A stretch of DNA of 54,994 bases from NCBI GenBank assembly GCA_946892075.1, contig CAMPNZ010000003.1, positions 1 to 54,994 on the forward strand. The letters run 5' to 3'. Shown here one piece after another: positions 35,385 to 45,100 of the stretch. The stretch comes from an uncultured Coriobacteriales bacterium. Its GTDB lineage: Bacteria; Actinomycetota; Coriobacteriia; Coriobacteriales; Eggerthellaceae. The translations under genes and the position numbers were made by a program. Every line of letters begins with the position of its first letter. The first letter of the stretch is position 1. The notes below the pieces were generated by a model, which saw only the letters and a program-made list of their open reading frames with translations, did not search any database and was not told the origin of the DNA.

Positions 35385-37088
35385 CTAATCTGTGAAATAA
35401 GGCTGAACGTAACGCTGTACTGTTTCTTGAAGCATTGCAAGCTTGTCGAGCGCGGCGGCCTTCGTTGGCGCCTGAACAAACAGATACGCCTTCACTTTCG
35501 GCTCGGTGCCACTGGGTCGAAATATTACTTTCGCCTGGTCAGCAAGCTGCAATTCAATCACGTTCGCAGACGGCAGCCCATCGATTTTGTTGCGATAATC
35601 AACATGGCGCTGCACCAGAAGCCCACCAAAGGTCGCGGGCGGATTATCGCGCAAATCGTTCATCAGCGCCGACATCGTATGCAAACCCTCAACACCAGGG
35701 AAGTTAAACGACAAGGTTTTGTTGCAGTAATAACCATACGTTTCATACAGATGATTCATAGCGGCAGCCAGGCTCATGCCGCGCGCTTTATAGTGGCGCG
35801 CCATCTGGCAAATAAGCATCGTTGCATCAATGGCGTCTTTGTCGCGCACATACGTCCCGTTCAGATAGCCATAACTTTCTTCAAAACCCAGCAAAAAGTC
35901 GCGTGTGCGGTTTTCGCGTTCTAAATCGGAAATGACGTCGCCAATGTATTTGAAACCTGTAAGCACGCGTTTTACGCTGAAGCCGTAGTGTTTGGCAAGC
36001 GCATCTATCATCGCAGTTGACACGATAGTGCTTACTGCCACCTTATGCGAAAGGTCGCCCTGTTCGCGCTGAGCACACGCCGCAAGAAAATCGAGCAACA
36101 AAACGCCCACTTCATTGCCGGTAAGCAAGGTGTAAGAATCGCCGTCCGCTACCGCAATGCCGCACCTATCAGCATCAGGATCGGTTGCAATAAGCAAATC
36201 GGCCTTCACGCGCTTGCACGTTTCAAGCCCCAAGGTCAGCGCCTCTTTGCTTTCCGGATTAGGCGATGGGCACGTGGGAAAATCGCCATCGGGAACGTCT
36301 TGCTTTTCCACATACGTTACCTTATCGATGTGCAGGCGCTCGAACATACGCGCGGCACATTTAAGCCCTGTTCCGTGGAGGGGCGTATACACCACATGAA
36401 GCGGTTGTGCCTGCTCAGAAGGCTGCAAACGCGGGCACACATCGTAAATGGCATTCAGATAGCGATCACCAGTATCATCTTTAATGTACGACGCTAAGCC
36501 CTGTTCAACGGCCTCTTGGAACGCCATATACTTCGGTCCCGTAAACACGTCGACGCGCTGAATAGCTGCCGAAATTTCGTCCGCCGCTTCAGAAGTAATT
36601 TGACAGCCATCACTGCCATACACTTTGTAGCCGTTGTACGGCGCGGCGTTGTGACTTGCGGTTATGCAAATACCCGCCGAGCACAATAAATCGCGTGTTG
36701 CGAACGAAAGTGCAGGCGTAGGCGCAATATCGGGATAGATGTATGCGTGAATGCCGTTGGCAGCTAGCACACGAGCAGTGGTTTCAACGAACGCCTGCCC
36801 GTTATGGCGGCAATCGCGTGCGATGGCCACCGAGGGCGAATCGAAATGCGCGTTCAGATAATCGGCCAAACCCTGCGTAGCGCGGGCGATGGTGTACACG
36901 TTCATGCGGTGCGTGCCTGCGCCCATAATGCCACGTAAACCTGCTGTTCCAAAACTCAAATAGCCGTAGAACGCGTCCTCGAGTTGCTCGGGCGAGCCGG
37001 CGTGCGCCAGCTGTTGCAATTCTGCTTGCACGGTAGGGTCGGTTGCGTTATCAAGCCACAAACGAAGTTGTTCTTGCGAAGATGTCAT
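35385..37088 (-). CDS. Phosphoglucomutase/phosphomannomutase family
   Basis: A 567-aa alpha-D-phosphohexomutase. FGTAGLRGIMGAGTHRMN near residue 45, CITASHNAAPYNGYKVYG (phosphoserine loop), DPDADRCGIAV (metal loop), GFEESYGY (sugar loop) and RPSGTEPKVKAY (phosphate loop) are all present. It interconverts glucose 1- and 6-phosphate, feeding UDP-glucose and wall or capsule sugars; a PgcA-type phosphoglucomutase by length. The first 24 residues of the longest frame were dropped because GAGAGG lies 6 nt before MTSSQEQL. Confidence 0.93.
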   Translation of the reverse strand: MTSSQEQLRLWLDNATDPTVQAELQQLAHAGSPEQLEDAFYGYLSFGTAGLRGIMGAGTHRMNVYTIARATQGLADYLNAHFDSPSVAIARDCRHNGQAFVETTARVLAANGIHAYIYPDIAPTPALSFATRDLLCSAGICITASHNAAPYNGYKVYGSDGCQITSEAADEISAAIQRVDVFTGPKYMAFQEAVEQGLASYIKDDTGDRYLNAIYDVCPRLQPSEQAQPLHVVYTPLHGTGLKCAARMFERLHIDKVTYVEKQDVPDGDFPTCPSPNPESKEALTLGLETCKRVKADLLIATDPDADRCGIAVADGDSYTLLTGNEVGVLLLDFLAACAQREQGDLSHKVAVSTIVSTAMIDALAKHYGFSVKRVLTGFKYIGDVISDLERENRTRDFLLGFEESYGYLNGTYVRDKDAIDATMLICQMARHYKARGMSLAAAMNHLYETYGYYCNKTLSFNFPGVEGLHTMSALMNDLRDNPPATFGGLLVQRHVDYRNKIDGLPSANVIELQLADQAKVIFRPSGTEPKVKAYLFVQAPTKAAALDKLAMLQETVQRYVQPYFTD

Positions 37089-37205
37089 ATATAGCCTCTC
37101 AATGGTTTTGAAGTTTTGGTGCTGGTGGCGGGACGAACACCCAAACGCATTCGCCGCCAATACGTACAGTTGAATTATAATACACTGCTGCCCAGAAAAC
37201 CGTCA

Positions 37206-38072
37206 TTATGCGCGTGTTTCACAAAGCAAAGGCAAAAGATATTCAAGCAGGTCAGATGGCGATTTTGCCAAATAACACGCGCCGTGATCAAGCAGCGCTT
37301 GCGAATTTTGATATCCCCACGACACGCCTATCGCGTGCATGCCTGCACTGCAAGCAGCGTCAATGTCAGTCACCGAATCGCCCACATAAATCGCCTCATC
37401 AGGCTGAAGCTGCAAATCGTGAAGACAATCAAGCAAGCCATCAGGCTGCGGTTTGCGCGCAACTCCGTCGCGTTCCCCATGAACCCAGCAAAACGTGTCG
37501 GGAAAATGCTGCTGTACGCTTGCAATGCAACCCGCATCAAACTTGTTCGACAAAACGCCTAATCGAACGCGCAATTTTAAGTTTGCAAGGACGTCACTCA
37601 TGCCAGCAAACGGCGCCACCAAATTCACACCGTGCGTGTAAAACGAATCTTTCCATTGCTGAAACATCTGGTCAATCACCTGTTCGGGCGTGCCTTTTGG
37701 AGCGGCGCGCGTAAGCAGTTTGCGTCCGCCTTCGCCAATGTAGCTAAGCACTTCTTCCTGCGTATGCTGCGGAAAGTGCTGATGAGCAAGCACAAAATTA
37801 GTCAAGGCTGTAAGATGCGGAAGTGTGTCAAGCAAGGTGCCATCCAAATCGAAAAGGACCGCGCGGATGGTGTGAGGGCTGGAGCTGAGGCTGGAACTGG
37901 TGCTGGGGAACGGGTTCAAGCCAGTAGGGTTGGTAGCAAAGGTGGCACTGCCGTTCGTGCGGGGCAGGGCATGGTTGTCAGCGGGTACACCGGCGCTTAC
38001 AGCGCCAGTAAAAGCGCTGGTAGAAGTATCATTTGAGGACGCAGAAGCGGCAGAAAAAGGCATCATATTCAT
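37206..38072 (-). CDS. HAD-family phosphatase (phosphoglycolate phosphatase-like) with low-complexity N-terminus
   Basis: The enzyme part starts near residue 68: AVLFDLDGTLLDT (motif I), GVLSNK (motif II), ARKPQPDGL (motif III) and IYVGDSVTDIDAACSAG (motif IV). This fits Gph-like subfamily I phosphatases. The first 67 residues are Ser/Ala/Thr/Asn-rich and not part of the fold; their DNA contains GGGGAACGGG on the plus strand. No good ribosome site is seen before MNMMPF, and a start nearer the domain is possible, although no internal Met fits. Substrate unknown. Confidence 0.85.
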   Translation of the reverse strand: MNMMPFSAASASSNDTSTSAFTGAVSAGVPADNHALPRTNGSATFATNPTGLNPFPSTSSSLSSSPHTIRAVLFDLDGTLLDTLPHLTALTNFVLAHQHFPQHTQEEVLSYIGEGGRKLLTRAAPKGTPEQVIDQMFQQWKDSFYTHGVNLVAPFAGMSDVLANLKLRVRLGVLSNKFDAGCIASVQQHFPDTFCWVHGERDGVARKPQPDGLLDCLHDLQLQPDEAIYVGDSVTDIDAACSAGMHAIGVSWGYQNSQALLDHGACYLAKSPSDLLEYLLPLLCETRA

Positions 38073-38226
38073 AATCAGGCATTCTTAGTGGTAGGTTTAT
38101 ATAGTATGATAGCGTAGTTCTATCGATTCACTTATACCATTGCGCTCCCATGTTCGCAAGCGTGCGAACGAGCTATGTACCAGAAGGAATATACCTACAA
38201 CACGCAGGCAAAGCACCTCAAAAACG

Positions 38227-38300
38227 TGGAGCGGGCGACGGGAATCGAACCCGCGTTGTAAGCTTGGGAAGCTCAAGTTCTACCATTGAACCACGCCCGC
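38227..38300 (-). tRNA. tRNA-Gly (anticodon CCC)
   Basis: The minus strand folds as a full cloverleaf: acceptor GCGGGCG/CGCCCGC, D arm GTTC-AATGGTA-GAAC, anticodon stem TGAGC/GCTTA with loop TTCCCAA (anticodon CCC) and T arm GCGGG-TTCGATT-CCCGT. The discriminator is T (U) and CCA is encoded at 38227-38229. Confidence 0.95.
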
Positions 38301-38303
38301 ATG

Positions 38304-38395
38304 CCTCATAAAACGACACGTCATAACACGAGACTTCATAACACGCAGCCTCACGAAATTTCACAAAACCTCACGCAGCCTTATGAAGCGTGTCA
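38304..38395. repeat. Degenerate tandem repeats upstream of tRNA-Gly
   Basis: Units such as tcataaaacgacacg, tcataacacgagact and tcataacacgcagcc repeat with a period of about 15-16 bp, then decay into tcacgaaatt, tcacaaaacc and tcacgcagcc. Confidence 0.7.
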
Positions 38396-38461
38396 TAGAT
38401 GAACAGTATACCGTAATGGAGCGCTAAAATTGCCACAAAACGAACAACTACAACACAAACG

Positions 38462-41400
38462 CTACATACTGCGAGCTAATTCTGCCAAATAGTCGATGTT
38501 TTCTTCAAGCGTTTCTTCCGAAATGTGCTCGATAGTATCGTCCTTGCTTGCATAATGCGCAATTGTGCCCTGCTCAGTACCAGCCAGTTGAATGTGCTGG
38601 CAGCCCAAATGAGCGGCAACTTGACCAGGCATTTCGCACGTGCACAACCGCACTTCTGTTATCGGATGCGACAAAACATGCTGCGCTTTCTTCACATAGC
38701 GCTTCAAACGACCCGACGTAACAGTTGGCTTCAGCGAACCATCGCCGTAAATCAGCGACAAAGCGCCTGCTCCAAGCGCCTCTACGTCAACGAAAATAGC
38801 GCCGTGCAACTCCTGGGCATACTTCTGATAAAAGCCGCGCATGCCGCCGTTGTCGTACGCCGCCGCGCCAAGCGCAACAAACCACACTTCCGTGTTATAG
38901 CCGCCGTTCTTAAACGTGTGAATATCATCCATCGCATCGGCAGAATTGCCCGAAAACACGGCGCTCAACTCGTCAAACGAGAACGCACCACCTTCCCACT
39001 GCGCATCACCCGAAGCGTTGTTTTTGCGGGTAGTAGCTTGCGTCGAATTTTGCGTTTGACCAGATGAACGCTCGCTTTCCTCAAACGAGTGAGCGTCTTG
39101 CGGCAAGGCATCCTGCGTGTTGTCCGTGTCAAAATCTGTTTCCACCGGCGCATCAACCGAAGACTCCAGCGGACTATCGAAATCATCAAAGTCCAGCTGA
39201 TCCTTCTTTTTCCTGCTAAAACGCTGCTTGAAGCGCTGCCATCTACTTTTCGGCATTTCTACGTAATCGGGACCAGCAGGCGCGCCCGAATCGGTGTAAT
39301 TTGCGTCCACATCGGAATCGTCAGCGTCCTCAACGTACATGTCATCGGGGGAAACGTCCTTTAACATCTCGTCAGTAATGGGCTTGATCGACTCGGTTGC
39401 ACCCGCAGCAAACGAGCCCACCGGATTAAGCGGCGAGTTTTCGTAGTTGTCTTTCACGCGCGTGATTGTTCCTGATAAAGAAGGCAAAACGCCACGCATG
39501 CCGCGAATCATTCCCGAGCGCGAAGGGCTATCGCCGTGCACTGCCAAGGGGTCGATGCGTGGAATTACGCCGCTCAACTGGCGATGGCTTTCGGCGCTGT
39601 GCGCTTCACTTGCCAAAGGAGCAGGCTGCTTCATGGAGTTTCTTTCCGATAAGGCGCTCCTATCGTACAGGGCGTCAAGTGCCGTTTCCTTAGCTTGTTC
39701 AACTTCCATTTCGCTGGTGGTTGTAGCTGCAGAATCGTGGGACGTAGTTTCTTGCGAGGCACTTGAAACTAAAATGCGTTCATTATCATGGGGAACGGAT
39801 GCGGTGGTTGCGGCGGCATCGGCTTGTGCCGACGCCGATGCCTTCGGTGAGGCAGCCTTGACGGCGCTGTCATCAGGCGCTAAGCCACTGTCGGCATCAG
39901 ATGCGGGCGCAGACGTGGCATCGCTCCAGTTTTCCATAAAGGCACAATTAGGTTCAGGCTGGTCAAACGCTTGCTCTATCGCTTTGCTTTCCTGCGAAGC
40001 CAAGTTTGCTATCGGCGACGCTACATCGGCGTTGCCGTCGAAGTTATGGGAACGTGCCTGATGGTGTGCATCGTTTCTAAATTCATCGATAGTCATCTGG
40101 TTAGGATAGGCGTTTGTGGCAGATGAAGCTGTATCTGGTGAGGGTGCAGCTTGACCAGGCGTTTTTGCATCGGCGTCAGATGCGGGTGCGGCGGTTGGTG
40201 CCGCGTCAATCGTGCTGGCGGATGCGCCTGCTTTACCAGCAGCTTTGTTTTCCCGGGCAGCATCAGCGCTGGTAAGCTTTTCTTCCTGTGCTTCTTCCTG
40301 GGCTTCTTCCTGGGCTTCTTCTTGCGCTTTTAAGGCCTCGGTGCCCGTGTCAGCAAAACGCGAACGCAGCGAGCTGTTCAGCGGTTTTGCAACCTTTTTG
40401 GCTTTTTCTTGCGCTGTTTTGAACCACTCAGGAACATCATTTTCGGGAGCAGCACCTTGTAACGACGCTCCTGCAAATTGCGGAACGGGTACGCGAAATG
40501 CGTACGACGAAGATGGTGCGGGCGCGCTTGAAGCGGCAGTTGACGCAAGGGCTTGTGGAACACTTGGTGCAGCCTCAGCTTCTGACGTCGCCGCTTGCAT
40601 CGCTGCTGGCGCCGTCGATGCTCCTGCTTGCGCGGGCGCGGAGGTGGGCGATCCTGGCATAGAAGCCGGCGCTGCAGAAGCTGCAGACGCTGCGGGCGTG
40701 AAAGCTGCCGCATGTTGTTCCCGCTCAGAAGCACCTTGTTCTGCGCCTTCGTCAGCACGCTCGTCAGGCGTGTTCACATACGAAACACCCGTGCTCTCGT
40801 ACGGTACATCTTCGGGAATTGCTTGCATTTCATTGGTGCTATCATGATACGTAAGCTGCGCGTCATCAGGAACAACACCCGCTTCGTAAGCAGCTTGCGC
40901 TCCGTGAATAGTTGCTGAATCTTGGCTGTTGGCTTGCGCTTCGCTAATCCGATGCGCAAGCTCAAGCAATGCCGCAACGCCACTTGCGTTGCAATTTGCG
41001 CTGGGGCTTACCGACGCGCCCAAAAACATTACCAAACGAACAACAGGAATAAGCGCAATCAGCCATGCGATAATGATAACAATTTGCAAAATTACTGATA
41101 AAACAAGATTTTCGTGCGCGATACCGTGAATAAAGGTAAACACGGGAATGGCAACAATAGCTACCGCAAGCGTAAATGAAAGCGGAACAGGCAACTGTTC
41201 GCACTTTCGTAACAGGAAAGGCTTTACGCGCAAAGCGTCATAATGAGCCAAAAAGACAATTTTTCGGCTGCGCGGCGTGCTTTTCTTGTTTTGCGGCACG
41301 TAACGCGTAACAACATTTTGGCTGGATCCGTACTTAAAATATGATGCAAGATGCACAATGTTCATGTCTTCAAGAACATACAAAACCGCTGCTACCAGCG

Positions 41401-41656
41401 ACAAAATAACAAACAAAATGCCAATTATCGGCACAAGCGCAAGCAGCGAAAACACAATCACAGCAAGCGCGCAGATACCTTTCGTAAGGTACGTACTTGC
41501 ATGCATGCTAAATTCGTCGATTTCCGTAGAAAAATGCGTCGATTTCTTAAATTGGTCTGCGATAAAAAGAGCCGCTTTCTGCTCGCCTTCCGAACCTGCA
41601 ATGCGGGGAGACGAGTCTTGCGAGAGGGCAGTAATTACATCAAATTTGGGGGCCAT
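38462..41656 (-). CDS. M28 peptidase-like membrane protein with degenerate active site
   Basis: 1064 aa. Residues 1-240 and about 900-1064 together resemble an M28 aminopeptidase: GSEGEQKAALFIADQF, FLAHYDA (His138, Asp140) and NASGVAALLELA. Four membrane helices lie between (about 60-96 and 158-208). The bridging Asp expected before NASG is Cys221, and the usual Glu-Glu is replaced in VALGAAAYDNGGMRGF, so catalysis is doubtful; a late His (TIAHYASKDDTIEHI) remains. A huge Ala/Glu/Ser/Asp-rich segment (about 240-880), including AQEE repeats, splits the domain. Start chosen at MAPKFDVI with AAGGAAAGG upstream. Confidence 0.75.
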   Translation of the reverse strand: MAPKFDVITALSQDSSPRIAGSEGEQKAALFIADQFKKSTHFSTEIDEFSMHASTYLTKGICALAVIVFSLLALVPIIGILFVILSLVAAVLYVLEDMNIVHLASYFKYGSSQNVVTRYVPQNKKSTPRSRKIVFLAHYDALRVKPFLLRKCEQLPVPLSFTLAVAIVAIPVFTFIHGIAHENLVLSVILQIVIIIAWLIALIPVVRLVMFLGASVSPSANCNASGVAALLELAHRISEAQANSQDSATIHGAQAAYEAGVVPDDAQLTYHDSTNEMQAIPEDVPYESTGVSYVNTPDERADEGAEQGASEREQHAAAFTPAASAASAAPASMPGSPTSAPAQAGASTAPAAMQAATSEAEAAPSVPQALASTAASSAPAPSSSYAFRVPVPQFAGASLQGAAPENDVPEWFKTAQEKAKKVAKPLNSSLRSRFADTGTEALKAQEEAQEEAQEEAQEEKLTSADAARENKAAGKAGASASTIDAAPTAAPASDADAKTPGQAAPSPDTASSATNAYPNQMTIDEFRNDAHHQARSHNFDGNADVASPIANLASQESKAIEQAFDQPEPNCAFMENWSDATSAPASDADSGLAPDDSAVKAASPKASASAQADAAATTASVPHDNERILVSSASQETTSHDSAATTTSEMEVEQAKETALDALYDRSALSERNSMKQPAPLASEAHSAESHRQLSGVIPRIDPLAVHGDSPSRSGMIRGMRGVLPSLSGTITRVKDNYENSPLNPVGSFAAGATESIKPITDEMLKDVSPDDMYVEDADDSDVDANYTDSGAPAGPDYVEMPKSRWQRFKQRFSRKKKDQLDFDDFDSPLESSVDAPVETDFDTDNTQDALPQDAHSFEESERSSGQTQNSTQATTRKNNASGDAQWEGGAFSFDELSAVFSGNSADAMDDIHTFKNGGYNTEVWFVALGAAAYDNGGMRGFYQKYAQELHGAIFVDVEALGAGALSLIYGDGSLKPTVTSGRLKRYVKKAQHVLSHPITEVRLCTCEMPGQVAAHLGCQHIQLAGTEQGTIAHYASKDDTIEHISEETLEENIDYLAELARSM
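40281..40328. repeat. Four 12-bp in-frame repeats in the M28-like gene
   Basis: Four tandem units of the form tcttcctgggct encode AQEE four times within the low-complexity segment. Confidence 0.9.
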
Positions 41657-41863
41657 ACATATGCCTTTCCTTGTTTTTCTTGATGACGGCACTACACAGC
41701 GCGCACCTGTACAAATTATACGCCATTTATCTCATTATTACATATAAGGCTTAATTCGTATGTCATTACTGTTATTTTATAACGCTTGGCGGCTCACAGC
41801 ACTTGTTTTATAGGACTCTATGCTTGAACATGACGGCATTAGGTGCCTGTGTTATGGGAGTAG

Positions 41864-41943
41864 GAACGTGTCTGAACGGGAAACGTGTCCGAGTGAGAAC
41901 GTGTGCGAGTGGAAACGTGTCCGAGTGGGAACGCGTTCGAGCG
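41864..41943. repeat. Five 16-bp tandem repeats
   Basis: Five consecutive 16-bp units with consensus GRAACGTGTCCGAGTG: gaacgtgtctgaacgg, gaaacgtgtccgagtg, agaacgtgtgcgagtg, gaaacgtgtccgagtg and ggaacgcgttcgagcg. The GGAACGTG core matches the window-wide motif. Confidence 0.9.
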
Positions 41944-42076
41944 GGAAATGCACTGACAACACCGCTGCGAATGCCGCCAACTACACCGCTGCGAACATCA
42001 TAGGGGCATTACGCTGCAGAAAACGCCTGCAAGAAGGTTCGCACATTCGCACAAAGAAACACAGTGTCAAGCGTTG

Positions 42077-42133
42077 CGCCACAAAACGCCACGTTCGCCA
42101 CAAAACACCACGTGCGCCACAAAACGCCACGTT
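42077..42133. repeat. Three 19-bp tandem repeats
   Basis: Three units close to cgccacaaaacgccacgtt start at 42077, 42096 and 42115, just beyond the dinG stop codon. Confidence 0.88.
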
Positions 42134-42151
42134 CGCCCTTACTATTTGGCC

Positions 42152-45100
42152 CTAACTGTTCTTAAGACGGCGTTGATAAATATCGTTGCAGATATCCTGC
42201 GCGCTTAACACGCGAATAGCTTGCGTAGGCATCGAGTTAAGGAAAATTTTGCCGTATGATTTTTTCACCAGGCGCACATCGGTAAAGATAACGAAACCCT
42301 TGTCATCGCATTTACGTATCAGGCGCCCAACAGCCTGTTTCGTTTCAATAATGGCTTGAGGAAGCGAATAATGCATCCACGCTTGCGGGTCGCGCTCGCC
42401 GCGCTCAAGCGATAAGGGGTCGTTCGGCTTTCCAAACGGCAACTTAGGGATAATAACGCCCTGTAACGTGTCGCCGGGCGCGTCAAAGCCTTGCCAAAAC
42501 GACTTCAATGCGAACAGAGATGCCGTTTTTTCGTTGATAAACATGTCGCGCAAGGTTTTCGTAGACGAGCCTTTTTTCTGGCACAAAAGATTCATCCCCT
42601 GTTCAACAAGCACAGGACGCACCGTTTCGTAGCACTGCTCCATGGTATGCCTATTGGTAAACAGCGTTAGAAGCGACCCGTGTTGCGCTTTGTGCACCTG
42701 CGCCAAAAACCGCTCCAGCGCTTCCAGATATAACGCATTGTTGGGCTCGGGAAAATCACGCACCACATAAATGACCATATTGTGATTGTAATCGTAGGGA
42801 GAGTTCAGTATTTTATGCACGCAGGGCTTTGTGACGTGCGACAATCCAACCGTTTGCATAAAACCATCCAGCGACTTGTTCACCGAAAGTGTTGCCGAGG
42901 TAAACACCACCGAATGGCTTAAGTCGTACAAATGGTTCTCTAATTTTGAGGCAATAGCCAGGGGAGTTACGCTTAGCACGTCGTTGTATTTTGTTTTCTT
43001 GCGATGCATATGCGCCATGTACACCGCATTGTCTGATGTGCCCACGCAGGTAGAATATGGTTGATCTGCCTGGCTTGAAAAGTTTTGGGACGATGTGTCG
43101 GCTGACGCCTGCGTAGTGGCGCTGGTGGCGGTGGGCGATGTTTCACGGGCAGATTGGCACGATTCTTGCGAGCTTGTGCTTGTGCCTATAAGCGCTTGTA
43201 ATTCCTGCAAGGAATGAAGCACCGCTCCTTGTTTTTGGTACAAGGTTTCAAGTGCCGCAGAAGCGGCGGGCTCTGCGTCGGTGGTGGTAGCGTGGGCGTC
43301 TGATGCGAGTGTTTGCGCTGGTGCGGTGCCAATTTGTACATCCGCATCGCGTGCGGGCTGAGCCTGATTATCATCATTCGATTCAAGCTCTTCGTCGCTT
43401 GAAGTATGCGATGTTTCACGTGAAACATTCAGTGCGGGAGCGAAAAACGCATACATGGCATCCAGGGCGTCGTTCAGCGCAAAACAGTACAGCGACAACT
43501 CTTGTTGCAGGTCAACCGCGGTATGCTCCTGTGATAGCGCCGCCGCAATATTTTGAAGCGTCATCAACAATTCGTTGCAATCGTTATAAAGCGCTGTAAC
43601 AATGTGCGCAATCTCATTAAACGCATCCGAAGAACGAATGGACGTATTTAGCCACACATCAGTCATATCATACTGTTTGCTGCGTTCCGCATCGAACTCA
43701 AGCAGGTGTTTTACCGCTTGCGCATACTCCTTCGCGTGCACAGAAAAATTCTGTGCAATACGGCGCGCTTCCGTAATGTGGTAGAACAGACCATTATGTT
43801 TTGCTGGGGCCTCTTTAAGAACAGTATGCGTAATCTTTTCGAAAATGTTTTCATCGCTTGATTGTGTAAGCTCGTTTGCCATCTCAATCAGCGCACCTGA
43901 AGAAATATTTCTGGTAAACGCTTCGCGTGCGGCCAGTTCAATATCGTGCGCTTCGTCAACAATCCAGCATGACGCCAACGGCAAAATAGCATTATCGGCA
44001 GCCATATTACAGCACATCAGCGAATGATTCGTAATGAAAATGTCGCTGTCTTCAACAGCCTGTTTGGCGCCAAAATAAAAGCAGCGCGAATAAAAGGGGC
44101 ACTTCTTTTTGTAACATTCAGCGCTTGTGCTGGTAAAACTCGACGGATATATGGTGCGTTTGTCGATTTTAAGCGCATCAACCGTATCGCCGTTGCTCTG
44201 CTCAATAAACGAAACCAGGCTGGCAAGCGCCGGCGCTTGCGACACAACGCCATCGCGCAGCTCCACTAATTCAGGCTGATGGTGCACCAAATTTTCCACT
44301 TTTCGCAAACACGGATAATGCACAATTCCCTTAATAGCCGCATAGGTAAAGCCATACGGGAGAACCCCGCTTGCTTGCATCTGTTTATTAAGACGCGGCA
44401 AATCGTTATAGTAAATTTGGTCAAGAAGTGTGTTTGTGCTGGTAGCAACACCAATTCGCACCTTCGATTTATGCGCAGTAAGCACGGCTGGCATAAGATA
44501 CGCAAGCGACTTCCCAACACCGGTGCCAGCTTCAATTACCACGTTTGCGCCCGTTTGAAACGCATCGCGAATGGTCTGTGCCATTTCCACCTGAGCGTCG
44601 CGCGGTTCGTAATGCTCGTACAAAGCGCCCATAACGCCTGATGCCGAAAACGCAGTTTGTATTTCTTCTTGCGACGGAATAACTGTCGGCGTGTCGGTAA
44701 GCTGGTCAAGCGTTGACGAACGGGAGGCGCCACTCGGTGCCTGGCCCGACCCACCACACGCATCAGCGGCATCAGCACCACCAGCGGATGCGTCGACATC
44801 GGCTTTGCGCATTACGCGAGCTGGCACCAAAAGTTTCATGCTTAACGGAACTGCAAGCGATGCTGCATCAACGTCTTTCCCATGGAACAACTCGTTGCGC
44901 TTAACACACTCTGCGTGTAACGGCGTATTCAGCGGTGGATGTGCAAGAAATTCTTCAAAAACGGCGCGCGTGGTCCAAAAGTCCTGCGTGTTCAACTGAG
45001 CGATATAACGCACCAGGTCAAGCGGCATACTGCATACTGCCGCCAGCAAAATGCGGAACACCGTGCAGGTAGTTCTTACATCGTCGTCAGCACGATGCGT

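Larger units (their letters stand above)
41657..42151. other. Intergenic region made mostly of tandem repeats
   Basis: Between dinG and the M28-like gene, both leftward. It begins with an AT-rich part (41690-41800) that likely holds the M28-like promoter, then a 16-bp array at 41864-41943 and a 19-bp array at 42077-42133. No gene was recognised. Confidence 0.65.

Noticed and set aside
38152..38169. GTTCGCA-agcg-TGCGAAC hairpin as terminator of tRNA-Gly
   Set aside because: The stem is perfect but short, and no T-run follows on the minus strand.
43138..43150. tgtttcacgggc as parS
   Set aside because: Only one half-site matches; the other half is lost.
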